This document shows, in pieces, positions 47,701-53,699 of a DNA stretch of 64,000 nucleotides. The translations under genes and the position numbers were made by a program. Each line of letters opens with the position of its first letter. Position 1 is the first letter of the stretch. This DNA comes from Bemisia tabaci (taxonomy: Eukaryota; Arthropoda; Insecta; Hemiptera; Aleyrodidae). The notes below the pieces were generated by a model that had not been told where the DNA came from, made no database searches, and worked only from the letters and a program-made list of their open reading frames with translations. The stretch is from positions 24,892,477-24,956,476 of the forward strand of contig NC_092801.1 in assembly GCF_918797505.1 (NCBI RefSeq). The letters are read 5' to 3'.

Positions 47701-48770
47701 TTCATTTAAAAATTTGAATTCTAATGAATATTTTTGGAATTTGCTGGCCTTGCTTTCCCCGCAGACAAGTGCGGAGCTAGCTCTCTTTCACCACCCTGCG
47801 ATCTGTATGTAAAAACACATTTAGTCCACAAAATTTTCGACGAGCGAAATTTTCAGTATCACATTAGAAGTTTCGCAGTGAAAAGTCTCAAACCAAAATG
47901 GGCAGTGGAAAATTTGCACACACCAATTTTATTGCTTCGTTTGAGAGTGCCTAATGCGCTGAGTTCGCAGTATTTTTCAGTATTTTCCTGAAAGCTTATT
48001 CCTTCGAAAATATGAAACAAAAAAGTTAAAGAGTGGTTCCATTAGATTTTTCGTCAATTTTTCTCTCCAAAGCACCCCTTGAAATTGAATTTTTGACGAA
48101 ATTCTATCTTTTCTAATAAAATCATTTTTAAGACGCTCAGTGAACGGGGTGAGGAAGGAGAGTGTAAGACGTTCCAAAGGTCGAATGGAAAATTTGCAAA
48201 CACATTTTGTATTGCTTCATATGAATGCTCTTAGAAAGCTGATTTCACAGTATTTTTTACAATTTTTTTCTGACATGGGGAATAGGAGAAAAAAAGATTT
48301 TAAAGTGAGAAACGTGACGCCTTATGACGTCATCTGGCGGCATTTCCCATTTATGTATAACACATGTATTTTAGCAGATTGGGTTATTTTCTCATATTTT
48401 CTGTAATTATTGTTCAATTTAGAAACCAAGGATATCCTGCTCAGTTTTCCCAGTAGTGTAATTTTTTTTCTTTTTTTTCGGAGGAATTTTATTTAAATAT
48501 AACGTAACTACTACAAGTATTTCCTTGTATCTATCTACATGATTTTTTCCTTTTATCTATCTACATGGTTTTTTCCTTTTATCTATCTACATGGTTTTTT
48601 CCTTGTATCTATCTACATGGTTTAAGTATCATTTTAAATACGAAATTCACAAAATTTAAGGCACCTGCAAATTCTCTATCCTTGCATTTGTTAATGTTCT
48701 GATACTTACCCTCTACGAGTGATGAAAAACACAATATTAACATGCAGATCCCCACAAGGGGCCACGTCAT
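25525..48770 (-). CDS. Gene B: secreted defensin-like/cathepsin fusion peptidase, complete (10 exons)
   Basis: Spliced coding sequence, in transcript order: 48770-48710, 44965-44691, 42247-42037, 40437-40088, 37942-37565, 32720-32612, 31305-31049, 29048-28958, 26809-26763, 25614-25525. All introns are GT-AG, all phases agree, and the total is 1869 bases (622 residues plus TAA). Layout: signal peptide 1-20; cysteine-rich CS-alpha-beta-like domain about 21-91; I29 propeptide 113-182; Arg/Ser-rich then Pro/Ser-rich linker about 195-405; C1A papain-type domain about 410-622. The inferred catalytic residues are Cys435 (RSCWAF), His568 (NHAATIVG) and Asn584 (RNSAG). Family knowledge: I29 blocks the active site until it is cleaved off in acid or by another peptidase, and the enzyme cuts peptide bonds in the lysosome, gut lumen or secretions. 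A normal cathepsin L is about 330 residues, so this protein is almost twice as long because of the N-terminal domain and the linker. The exon model is inferred; no transcript was available. Confidence 0.85.
25800..26030. repeat. C-rich low-complexity tract in gene B last intron
   Basis: Irregular CCCCTGCCCC and CCCTAACCCC units on plus, G-rich on minus. In the minus-strand transcript this gives G-runs that could fold as G-quadruplexes. No conserved unit length. Confidence 0.75.
26763..26809 (-). CDS. Gene B exon 9: catalytic asparagine exon
   Basis: Phase 1 in, phase 0 out, 47 bases. It encodes AWIVRNSAGPNWGLQ after the joining Glu, matching the family block 'YWIVKNSWG..WG'. Asn584 is the third catalytic residue. 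The tryptophan that normally follows (NSWG) is Ala. A homopolymer A tract lies about 150 bases further down in the next intron. Confidence 0.9.
27209..28408 (+). mobile_element. Ginger-like DNA transposon, non-autonomous, in gene B intron 8
   Basis: The 1200-bp element starts TGTCGCAGGCAATTAG and ends with its inverse, flanked by a TATA duplication at 27205-27208 and 28409-28412. The ends carry repeated TGCCTAGGCA and TTTGACTAAATGCC units. Family knowledge: Ginger transposons have integrase-type TGT...ACA ends, 4-bp target duplications, and a PHD finger in the encoded protein. The integrase itself is missing here, so mobility would depend on a partner. Confidence 0.7.
27489..28067 (+). CDS. 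Transposon protein with PHD-type zinc finger (Ginger/KRBA2-like C-terminal part)
   Basis: An open frame of 192 codons from the ATG at 27489. It carries an acidic N-terminal half with a KRSRDSNEPEP stretch, then a Cys4-His-Cys3 zinc finger (CCNC, CSTC, CHAQC, CNLC at about residues 64-110), then a block EDKVILAVPKVDRGP followed by VQGFVTDIRNGVYQVGT. The last block is typical of the C-terminal region of Ginger-derived and KRBA2-like proteins. The frame stops at 28067. The +1 frame continues to about 28205 with SIREAVAAG and GGQGVMKCSC, also expected in such proteins, so there is probably one frameshift near 28055 and loss of the Cys-rich tail. Confidence 0.65.
   Translation: MGLGSTNIPSSILAKLTTEEDFENLQNKGNEERKRSRDSNEPEPSDAPVEKAARLEDDINDVPCCNCQTGGKTEQCSTCPNVCHAQCGQTTLEDGQTSLTFLCNLCQNEIVIRQTRSETHERQKDAAAGMEESSKKLFDELQIEDKVILAVPKVDRGPLDHQNVQGFVTDIRNGVYQVGTIGGIIKKLVRQT
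28958..29048 (-). CDS. Gene B exon 8: catalytic histidine exon
   Basis: Phase 0 in, phase 1 out, 91 bases. It translates to HYVSGIYNSDNCS and then NHAATIVGHYE. This matches the family blocks '.Y.SG.Y....C' and 'NHAV..VGYG', so His568 is the catalytic histidine. The usual GYG is GHYE here. Gene C has an exon of the same size with the same NHAATIVGHYE block at 62993-63083. Confidence 0.92.
29376..29716. repeat. 341-bp inverted repeat with GC-rich arms
   Basis: The ends TTAAAGTACGGAAACATCC pair with GGATGTTTCCGTACTTTAA. The arms contain CCCCCGCTGCCCCCCTCATT and its inverse, and a third partial copy lies inside near 29550. Gene B intron 7. Confidence 0.75.
30592..30928. mobile_element. 337-bp hairpin MITE (ACACGGAGAAAAAA ends)
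   Basis: ACACGGAGAAAAAAACTTCG to TTTTTTCTCCGTGT. The arms pair through GAAGTTTCAGATGTGTGATC-type text. It is next to a GAACTTTCGGCCTCTGAGC-type hairpin fragment (30456-30590) that recurs at about 38400-38545. Confidence 0.82.
31049..31305 (-). CDS. Gene B exon 7: central C1A segment
   Basis: Phase 1 in, phase 0 out. It begins DLVDCVEGNSGCAGGN, the family's 'LVDC...G.GC.GG' block, then contains VSKEEDYPYKAVTGEC, the family's 'YPY....C' block, and ends SPKELQ before GTAAGG. These blocks hold structural disulphide cysteines and substrate-pocket residues in papain-type enzymes. The segment before the end is more charged than usual (KRVKRYLKIEDFERVKTRK). Confidence 0.9.
31928..32082. mobile_element. 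hAT-type MITE (family H), copy 6
   Basis: A diverged copy with ends CAGTGGCGAGGCGTG and CACGCTACCG. No clear duplication remains. A family P element begins about 10 bases further on. Gene B intron 6. Confidence 0.75.
32093..32507. mobile_element. 'TACCGAG' MITE (family P), copy 4
   Basis: 415 bp with slightly decayed ends (ACGCTGAAAAAAAATTC and TTTTTCGGTG). It sits about 105 bases after the donor of gene B exon 6. Confidence 0.86.
32612..32720 (-). CDS. Gene B exon 6: catalytic cysteine exon of the C1A peptidase
   Basis: Phase 0 in, phase 1 out, 109 bases, the same as gene A exon 5. It encodes VLGEHRCRSCWAFAVLGAVE and then a helix ending LSAQ. Cys435 is the nucleophile. Compared with the canonical NQGxCGSCW, the loop from NQ to the first Cys is four residues longer and the Gly before Ser-Cys is Arg. 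The phase-correct acceptor is the AG ending at 32721, preceded by a T-rich tract. A closer AG at 32714 would break the frame. Confidence 0.85.
32969..33210. mobile_element. Family R MITE, copy in gene B intron 5
   Basis: Keeps GTAGGAGAAATCGGACAAAA and the inverse TCTCTGATTGAATCGATCCA. The outer ends are eroded. Confidence 0.7.
33268..34485. repeat. Family N fragments and a direct repeat in gene B intron 5
   Basis: A left half of family N lies at about 33268-33430 and a right half at about 34387-34485. Between them two near-identical 60-base segments (TTTGACTGAAGCGTT core) occur at about 33418-33480 and 33786-33846. A 109-codon open frame at 33768-34097 has no recognisable motif. I take it as non-coding. 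Confidence 0.5.
34561..34787. mobile_element. 227-bp hairpin MITE (family G), copy 2
   Basis: CACTGGAAAAACAAATCGC to GCGGTTTTTTTCCAGTG with the same centre as copy 1. Gene B intron 5. Confidence 0.87.
34841..34968. mobile_element. Family V fold-back, 128 bp
   Basis: TGGACGTATTTCTGTCAAAC to GATAGAAATACATCCA with the GAGCCCTG centre. A near relative is at 51491-51620. Confidence 0.72.
35117..35360. mobile_element. Family N MITE, copy 3
   Basis: CTACCGTGTTAAGGAAGAGC to CCTTAGCACGGCAG, 244 bp, with complementary halves. Gene B intron 5. Confidence 0.8.
35420..35717. mobile_element. 298-bp inverted-repeat element
   Basis: TTGGAATTTTTCAGCCAACG pairs with the right end GTTAGCTAAACAATTCCAA. Inside, GAGATACGCTGTTTGGTGCA is matched by its inverse. 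Gene B intron 5. Confidence 0.7.
35839..36225. mobile_element. Family V fold-back, 387 bp
   Basis: ATTGGACGTATTTCTACCAA pairs with TTGGTAGAAATACGTCCAAT. Shorter relatives lie at 34841-34968, 51491-51620 and 13794-13875. Confidence 0.75.
36699..37483. mobile_element. Family M element, copy 2, nested in a family R MITE
   Basis: 785 bp with a perfect 8-bp duplication GAACGGAG at 36691-36698 and 37484-37491. The interior has a large hairpin (AAAATGGAGGAGATATCC and its inverse). The host family R MITE (GTCGCACAGTGGATCGAGTC ends) covers about 36521-37553. The whole block ends about 12 bases from the gene B exon 5 donor. Confidence 0.82.
37565..37942 (-). CDS. Gene B exon 5: Pro/Ser-rich linker and start of the mature peptidase
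   Basis: Phase 0 in and out, 378 bases, open throughout. The first two thirds are rich in Pro, Ser, Glu and Asp. A polybasic site RRRKR lies at residues 335-339 and could be cut by a furin-type convertase (inference). The exon ends with EMDWRDPADIYPEPRNQ, matching the conserved 'DWR...G.VTPVKNQ' start of mature papain-like enzymes, with the oxyanion-region NQ as its last two residues. The donor is GTATGT. Confidence 0.82.
38702..39020. mobile_element. Family Z MITE, copy 3
   Basis: CAATGGGCCAGTTGCGCTGG to CCAGCACAACTGACCCA, 319 bp. Gene B intron 4. Confidence 0.72.
39345..40025. repeat. Inverted pair of 85-base segments flanking 510 bases
   Basis: 39346-39432 (CATCATACGACTTGCATCCC...) is the inverse of 39937-40024. 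A T-then-G homopolymer precedes the left arm at about 39306-39339. This may be one fold-back element, ending about 60 bases from the gene B exon 4 donor. Confidence 0.65.
40088..40437 (-). CDS. Gene B exon 4: propeptide end and Arg/Ser-rich linker
   Basis: Phase 1 in, phase 0 out (donor GTGAGT), 350 bases. The joining codon plus SDEYVSYMGF completes the usual propeptide tail after 'FTDLT'. From about residue 215 the exon turns into a basic low-complexity stretch rich in Ser, Arg, Lys and Asp, with repeated RS, KS and SK dipeptides (for example SKSRGRSEKN at its end). Such a stretch resembles the RS domains of splicing factors in composition, but here it lies in a secreted protein. It has no equivalent in ordinary cathepsins. 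The exon body is more GC-rich than the flanking intron. Confidence 0.8.
40458..40861. mobile_element. 404-bp mariner-like MITE beside the gene B exon 4 acceptor
   Basis: The inverted ends are GAGTACCTATATTGAGAGAG with TA on both outer sides, which suggests a Tc1/mariner-type TA duplication. The inner edge is 21 bases upstream of the exon 4 boundary. Confidence 0.78.
42037..42247 (-). CDS. Gene B exon 3: cathepsin propeptide inhibitor domain (I29)
   Basis: Phase 0 in, phase 1 out (donor GTGAGT). The translation carries a full ERFNIN motif: Glu-x3-Arg-x3-Phe-x2-Asn-x3-Ile-x3-Asn within KAEKRNRFNIFKANLGMIKT. The downstream GxNxFxD motif reads GIGPFTD, so its Asn is Gly. ERFNIN marks the cathepsin L type of propeptide rather than cathepsin B. 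The acceptor at 42248-42249 was preferred over one 6 bases further in because it gives the same 19-residue lead-in as gene A exon 3. Confidence 0.9.
42269..42481. repeat. Family M half-copy beside the gene B exon 3 acceptor
   Basis: It opens AATGGAGATGTTACATGTGT and continues through AAAATGGAGGAGATATCCCA, matching one arm of family M. Its edge is 22 bases from the exon 3 boundary. Confidence 0.72.
42832..42893. repeat. 21-bp tandem repeat, 3 units
   Basis: TTGCGTCGAAGGACAGACAGA repeated three times without variation. Gene B intron 2. Confidence 0.92.
43713..44264. mobile_element. 550-bp inverted-repeat element (family T), copy 3
   Basis: 552 bp, flanked on both sides by TTAA, the target of piggyBac-type elements. 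The other two copies do not show a clean TTAA, so the class is tentative. Gene B intron 2. Confidence 0.83.
44691..44965 (-). CDS. Gene B exon 2: seven-cysteine defensin/CS-alpha-beta-like domain
   Basis: Phase 1 in, phase 0 out. The joining codon gives V21, then RSDSLC. Cysteines fall at residues 27, 40, 44, 63, 74, 76 and 91. The spacing C-x12-C-x3-C-x18-C-x10-C-x-C, with glycine two residues before the fourth Cys (IGRC) and the CTC pair, is the signature of CS-alpha-beta peptides such as arthropod defensins. The third-to-fourth spacing is longer than the usual 9-10 of insect defensins. A conserved block NKPWAIG lies in that loop. The seventh Cys sits 15 residues after the sixth, as in gene A. 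After it comes a charged tail ending EEYQ. The fold assignment is by pattern only. An unrelated cysteine-knot fold is the main alternative. Confidence 0.82.
45005..45220. repeat. Family N left half, gene B intron 1
   Basis: Starts CTGCCGTGCTAAGGCAAAAC, 40 bases upstream of the gene B exon 2 acceptor, then loses similarity. Confidence 0.65.
46200..47720. other. Gene-free intron stretch
   Basis: I see no supported exon, RNA gene or clear transposon end here. Just before it, two related segments at about 45460-45660 and 45940-46140 form a direct repeat about 480 bases apart. Two related blocks with GTGGAAAATTTGCA cores lie at about 47870-48000 and 48150-48260. Confidence 0.5.
48523..48622. repeat. 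26-bp tandem repeat, about 4 units
   Basis: CTATCTACATG recurs at 48531, 48557, 48583 and 48609, separated by TTTTTTCCTTT-like text. It lies 88 bases after the gene B exon 1 donor. Simple tandem repeat with no spacer diversity. Confidence 0.9.
48710..48770 (-). CDS. Gene B exon 1: signal peptide
   Basis: The ATG at 48770-48768 opens 20 codons rich in Leu, Ile, Cys and Phe (begins MTWPLVGICMLILCF), ending at a GTAAGT donor after the first base of the next codon (phase 1). This is a typical secretory signal. The exon is 61 bases, exactly the size of gene A exon 1, and it has the same phase. No in-frame alternative start lies nearby. I see no clear TATA box directly upstream. Confidence 0.85.
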
Positions 48771-49275
48771 CTTAAGCCCCAGGGTCTGTGAATTGGAGAG
48801 TTGAGCTTCTAACTTTCAGAGTACGGAGGAATCCCACGATCGACTGATGCAACATCGATCAATTTCAGTTTTCAACACGCAAGTCAACGACCGTTCTGTC
48901 GGATCTCGTTGCCCTTATTACGCAAGAGCGTATTTCCATTTTTGCATTAGCCCCGAAACTCATGAAGTTATACGGACAAAAAGGCTCGCGTAGAAATCGA
49001 GATGGGGAGCGATGATTTGAAAGAGCGGAGTTTCAAGACACGCCTCCCTTTTAATCTCGAGGATACATGGACATAATCGACATAATCACGGGAACAGATC
49101 CGAGGATTCCTCTTTTTTTCTTCTTTAATTTCTTTTTTCCTTTTTTTTTAAAAATAAAAAATAGCATAAAAACTAACGGAGAACGTGTAAATGTAGGCAG
49201 TAACTTGGAATTTTCAGCCAAAATGCATTAAAATCGAGAAAACTGGATTTTAAAAATTCTAACTTATTGTCCATG

Positions 49276-49528
49276 CTGCCGGGCTAAGGGAAAACGCCTT
49301 ATGAACTTTCTGACGTTGTCAAATTTCCTTTGATAAAATACGAATTTTCAGAGGATTTATTGAATATTTTCCCTCCAATTTCCCAGATAATTTCATTCGC
49401 AGCCAGATCTAAATCTTCTGCAAATTTCTAAAGAAAATATTCATAAATATCCTAAAAAATTATAATTTGATCGGAGGAAATTTGGCAACGTCAGATGGTT
49501 CATACGGCGTTTTTCCCTGGCACGGCAG
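49276..49528. mobile_element. Family N MITE, copy 4
   Basis: CTGCCGGGCTAAGGGAAAAC to TCCCTGGCACGGCAG, 253 bp, upstream of gene B. Confidence 0.8.
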
Positions 49529-50234
49529 AGATGACTAGTGCGTCTTTCACAATCAGTTTTTGATAAATAGAGAAACTAATGAGGATCGAGGAGATTCGTT
49601 CGTTCTGTGGCTTGAAATCGTCGCTTCTCTCGCGAAAGAACGTAACTACATTCCGATGTTGCCAAATCTCCCTTCTCAAATTTAGTTTTTATGGGCGGAA
49701 TTTTTGGATGTTCTATTTGAAAATTTCACCGAATTTTCCTTTGATTTCAAGAAAAAAGCAGACACATTTTTGACAGAAATCGCGTAGGTATATTTGTGTA
49801 AAAAATTGAATTGTCTCTGTCAGCTTTGCAGCCCTGGAATAATTTTTGGGTCCTTCGTCCGGAAAACGACAAAATGTAGTAAATTAACGTCATTCAAGTG
49901 TGATTCGGCATTTTGAATAGTGTTGCTGGTGAAGATTTTTTGCCTGTCTGTCAACTAAGCGACAAATCGTTACATATTCACTCTCTACGAATTCATTCGA
50001 ACTCTCGAGCAATTATTAAATGTGCAGAGTCAGCCAGAAATTCTCTGAAAAGCTTTCTAAATCTAGCAGAACTAAGACGAATGTGAAATCAGCTCCATAT
50101 TTTCCTCAAAGCAAAAAAGAAGTTTAAATTTAGTTCTGAAAAATACAAAATCCCCAGCTCATTTCAAAAGCTCTCAAAGTCTGCTTATTTTCGACGACAA
50201 TGCGAATTTTTCCCATTAGGATACTTCATTCCAT

Positions 50235-50471
50235 ATCGATGGTGTAAGTCGGCAATCTTATTACTGGGTTTGTGACATCGCAGATTTCCTGTCATACTTC
50301 ATTTCCTAAACGGAAAACTACTCATGCCATGATTTTTCTTCCCCGTGCGAAGACAATTCTGCAAAAACTCCAAGGAATAACGTCAATTTGTTCTCCTTTA
50401 AAAAATAACATAGAGGCGGAGATTTTCAGACACAGCAAACGATATATGTGATTGTAGACTTACACCGTCGT
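50235..50471. mobile_element. Family Q MITE, copy 2
   Basis: ATCGATGGTGTAAGTCGG to GACTTACACCGTCG, about 237 bp. Confidence 0.78.
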
Positions 50472-50598
50472 TGTATCCGTTGTTGGTTTGCAGCGTCTTC
50501 TGATTAATAAAATTAAATTTACCTTTAAAATCGTATCTTTTATGAATGCACGTACCCACCCCATTCTCAGAACTTCCACAGTGTAGTCTGCTTCAATC

Positions 50599-51298
50599 CT
50601 GTGGCGGATCCAGCCAATCGGCAACATTGTCCTTTTTGAGCGTACACCACTGACGTGGTGTACGCTCTTTCCGGCCGTTTCGCAGCGGGTATGTTACTAA
50701 TGGATCCATTGGTAACAGCCCGCACTGCCTTATGGGAATCGGCGCCATTTTTCGTGGCGGAAAGCAATATCTAGTTTCTCAATTTTATTTATGTACCATT
50801 TCTACCTATTTTCTCCTATTTTGTCCACTTTATGTAATGCCTGTAGGCTTGTCCTCGAGAAATTCATATGTTTACGTTTTAAAACTCTGCAACGTACTTT
50901 TATTTAATGCCTCTTTCAAGCATCGTTCAAATTGTTTGTTGTCGTAATTCTAGAAAAATGTTTGGGTACAAAGTACCCCCTTATTAATGACCCCTATATT
51001 TTACTCTATGATTCTTGTATATATGTATGTTTCCTGGGTTACGCTCGACGTTTAGTTCAACAGCGTCTTGCAGCGCTTTCTTCCGTCCGCGCAAAACCAC
51101 TTATACACATTGACGAGGTGCTACGCCTCGGTGAACGCTCTCCAACGTTAAGACGTTGGAACCGTCGTCTTGTTCCATTTAAACCTATGGAAATGTATCG
51201 ATTCTAGAAGGGGCCTGGTGCTCCGACAAGAATCGAGTATTTAGCATGCGTTTAAATGGAGGAAATCTGATGTTGCCTAATTGCTGGATCCGCCTCTG
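50599..51298. mobile_element. Family W MITE carrying an internal insertion
   Basis: The ends CTGTGGCGGATCCAGCC and CTGGATCCGCCTCTG have a perfect 8-bp duplication CTTCAATC on both sides. The interior from about 50634 to 51170 is absent from the copies at 57578-57740 and 20527-20685, so it is a later insert. Its edges carry GAGCGTACACCACTGACGTG palindromic text. Confidence 0.78.
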
Positions 51299-51306
51299 CT
51301 TCAATC

Positions 51307-51470
51307 CTGTGGCGAGGCGTGAATGATCTACTATCGATGTGTCCTCATTTGAAGCTATGGCGAGGAATCGATTATGAAGGTGTTCCTTACGAACACCCTG
51401 TCAGTCGATCCTTTTCCATACATTTATATGGCAGATTAATCGATCTATCGTTGAGCATGTCACGCCACTG
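51307..51470. mobile_element. hAT-type MITE (family H), copy 7
   Basis: 164 bp, ends CTGTGGCGAGGCGTG and CACGCCACTG, flanks CTTCAATC / CTTCAATG. It directly abuts the family W element that carries the same duplication. Confidence 0.82.
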
Positions 51471-51641
51471 CTTCAATGATATTTGTCCATATTTGGACGT
51501 ATTTTTGTCAATCGCAACTATGTGCATTAAGCCATGAGCCCTGAGACCCATGAGAATATATGCGTAACAGGGCTCACGTCATAATGCACTAGTTCCGTTT
51601 GGCAAAAAAACGTCGAATTGATTCGCAGTGTGACTGTAACA

Positions 51642-52215
51642 CTGCCGTGATAGCGAAGAGAGCCGTAAGTGCAAAAATGAAGTTTTGAGAAAACGGGCTC
51701 AGAAGCTTCTGACCGGAACATTTTATCATTTTATTGAAAGAAGCCTCCGTTCTTTGTCAAATTGCCACTAATCGTCCGGAAGACTCCTAGAAATCGTATG
51801 GATGATTAAAAATCGACTGATTTTATTTCCATTACTTAAAAAGGGTATCTTTCATTTTCATGCTAGGTTATTGTTAGGCAAGACAGCCGTAAGTGCTATC
51901 TACTGCATGCTTTCGTGGTTGCGTTTTGGACGCACTACAAACACATTTTCAGGTTAGACATTGGCAGAATAGGTCGGCATCTTAATGGAAAGCACTGTTT
52001 TCATTGGCTCTCATGCACCTGCGGCTGTCTTGAAAAAAACTGTGTCATTTTTTGTGCACTTACGGCTTTTCCATACGTCTCGTTTTCATTAAATTAGGAT
52101 GGATTTTGCTGTTTTAGCTGTCTCAGTAATTTCATCTGAAAGATCTTAGACGAATTTCGAAGAAAACTCGATTTCGAACATTTTGCACTTACGGCTCTCT
52201 TCGCTATCACGGCAG
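51642..52215. mobile_element. Inverted-repeat element (family K), copy 2
   Basis: 574 bp, CTGCCGTGATAGCGAAGAGA to TCTTCGCTATCACGGCAG. It shares the GTTTTGAGAAAACGGGCTC and TTGTTAGGCAAGACAGCCGT blocks with copy 1. It lies between genes C and B. Confidence 0.82.
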
Positions 52216-52415
52216 AACAGTGTGGCGTCGTAGAAAGGGAAAAACCCAAGTCACGGTGCCACGAGACTGGCACGAGATCAAGCAAGGATCAATAAGTGTT
52301 GACATTCAAGCTCGAAATCGACAAAAAATTTTCAGAAATTTGCAAAAAATTTGCGTTTTTTTTATTTTGATACAAGATATGTTGGATGCCTTGCAGCCCG
52401 TGACAAGATATGCAT

Positions 52416-52713
52416 ATCGACGGTGTAAGTCGGCAATCACATAACTCGGTTTGCGACGTCGCAGACTTCCTGTCAAACTTCGTTTTTTAAACGGAAAACT
52501 ACTCAACGGTAATTCTTTAAAACTGTCGTGAATTTTCTTCTCGGTGCGAAAAAAGTTCTGCAGAAACTTCAAAGAATAATGTCAATGAATGATGTTAATG
52601 ATGATGTCAATGATTATGATGAGAATGATGTTCTCCTTTAAAAAAATAACATAGAGACGGAGATTTTAAGACACCGCAAACGAGATATGTGATTGCCGAC
52701 TTACACCGTCGAT
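52416..52713. mobile_element. Family Q MITE, copy 3
   Basis: ATCGACGGTGTAAGTCGG to CCGACTTACACCGTCGAT, about 298 bp. It is enlarged by an AATGATGTTAATGATGATG-like simple repeat. Confidence 0.78.
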
Positions 52714-53094
52714 ATACACAATTATTAATTATCATTTTATCGAAGAAAATTTGGCAACTCTCGAATGCTCGTACGGCGTTCCACGGCAGTACGTTAGTAC
52801 TCGAAATCCGATTTCAGTATAAATTCATGGATGGATTCATGGATTATTGCCTTTTCCGTTTCTGAATAATGGACTGAAGAGCATTTTTTTACTATTAGAT
52901 GTAATCCAGTGTGCAACACACGAGGTGGAAAAATTCCACGTTCTATCGAGAGTGAATTTCTGCGAGCTAAAATTATGCACTCTAGACCTTGAGCCGCCAG
53001 ATGTACATGTGCGTCAAGGCAAAAGGCGCAACGTGCGATTTTTTCGCTCGAATTTCTCAATAGTTTTCCAATTATTCCACAAAACATTTCGCCG

Positions 53095-53688
53095 GACGTC
53101 ACACGATTGATCCAGTCTCTAGGAGAGTTCGGAAAAAATTTGGAAACTTCAAACGCTCATAAGTCAGAGACAAGAGACCCACAACTGGCCTCCTAGCGAC
53201 AGGTGGAAGATTTTACTTTCGGGGATTCAACAGATCCTAATGGACAATTATTAGGGAGCAACAGTCATCACCCTAATTTCGGGTGTTGACCTACCTACAT
53301 GGTCGATGATGAGCTTTGGGTGACGTCAAACTCGAGCCAAACAAGTTTCACAAACTTCGGCCATTGTCGACTTGTTTGCGAAACGAAACTGCCAACACGT
53401 TGTTAAACATCAACCATGTAGGTAAGTCAACAGTAGAATGCTGAAGTCCCGAAAGTAAAAGCTTCCACAATGGCCAAGATACTAGTGGAGGGTCTCTTGT
53501 CTCTATTATAAGTCCGTTTACACAACACTTTGAGGTTCTAAAATTGGTTTCATTGAATTTCCTCGTGAAATTTTCTTCCAGAGGCACCCCTTACAGTTTA
53601 AAATATGACGAAATAAAAATCAGTTTTAGTCAAAAATGTAATGTCCGACCTCACTGATTGACTCGATCCTCTGTGCGTCAGACTAATA
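53095..53688. mobile_element. Family R MITE split by a 340-bp insertion
   Basis: The left part runs to 53165 and the right part from 53507. The inserted piece has inverse ends AGAGACAAGAGACCC / GGTCTCTTGTCTCT and flanks CATAAGTC / TATAAGTC (8 bp, one mismatch). A decayed copy of the insert lies at about 61860-61995. Confidence 0.72.
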
Positions 53689-53699
53689 GATTCATTCCT

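Noticed and set aside
48523..48622. Regular 26-bp repeats as a possible CRISPR array
   Set aside because: The units are contiguous with no unique spacers, in a eukaryotic intron. It is an ordinary tandem repeat, as is the 21-bp one at 42832.
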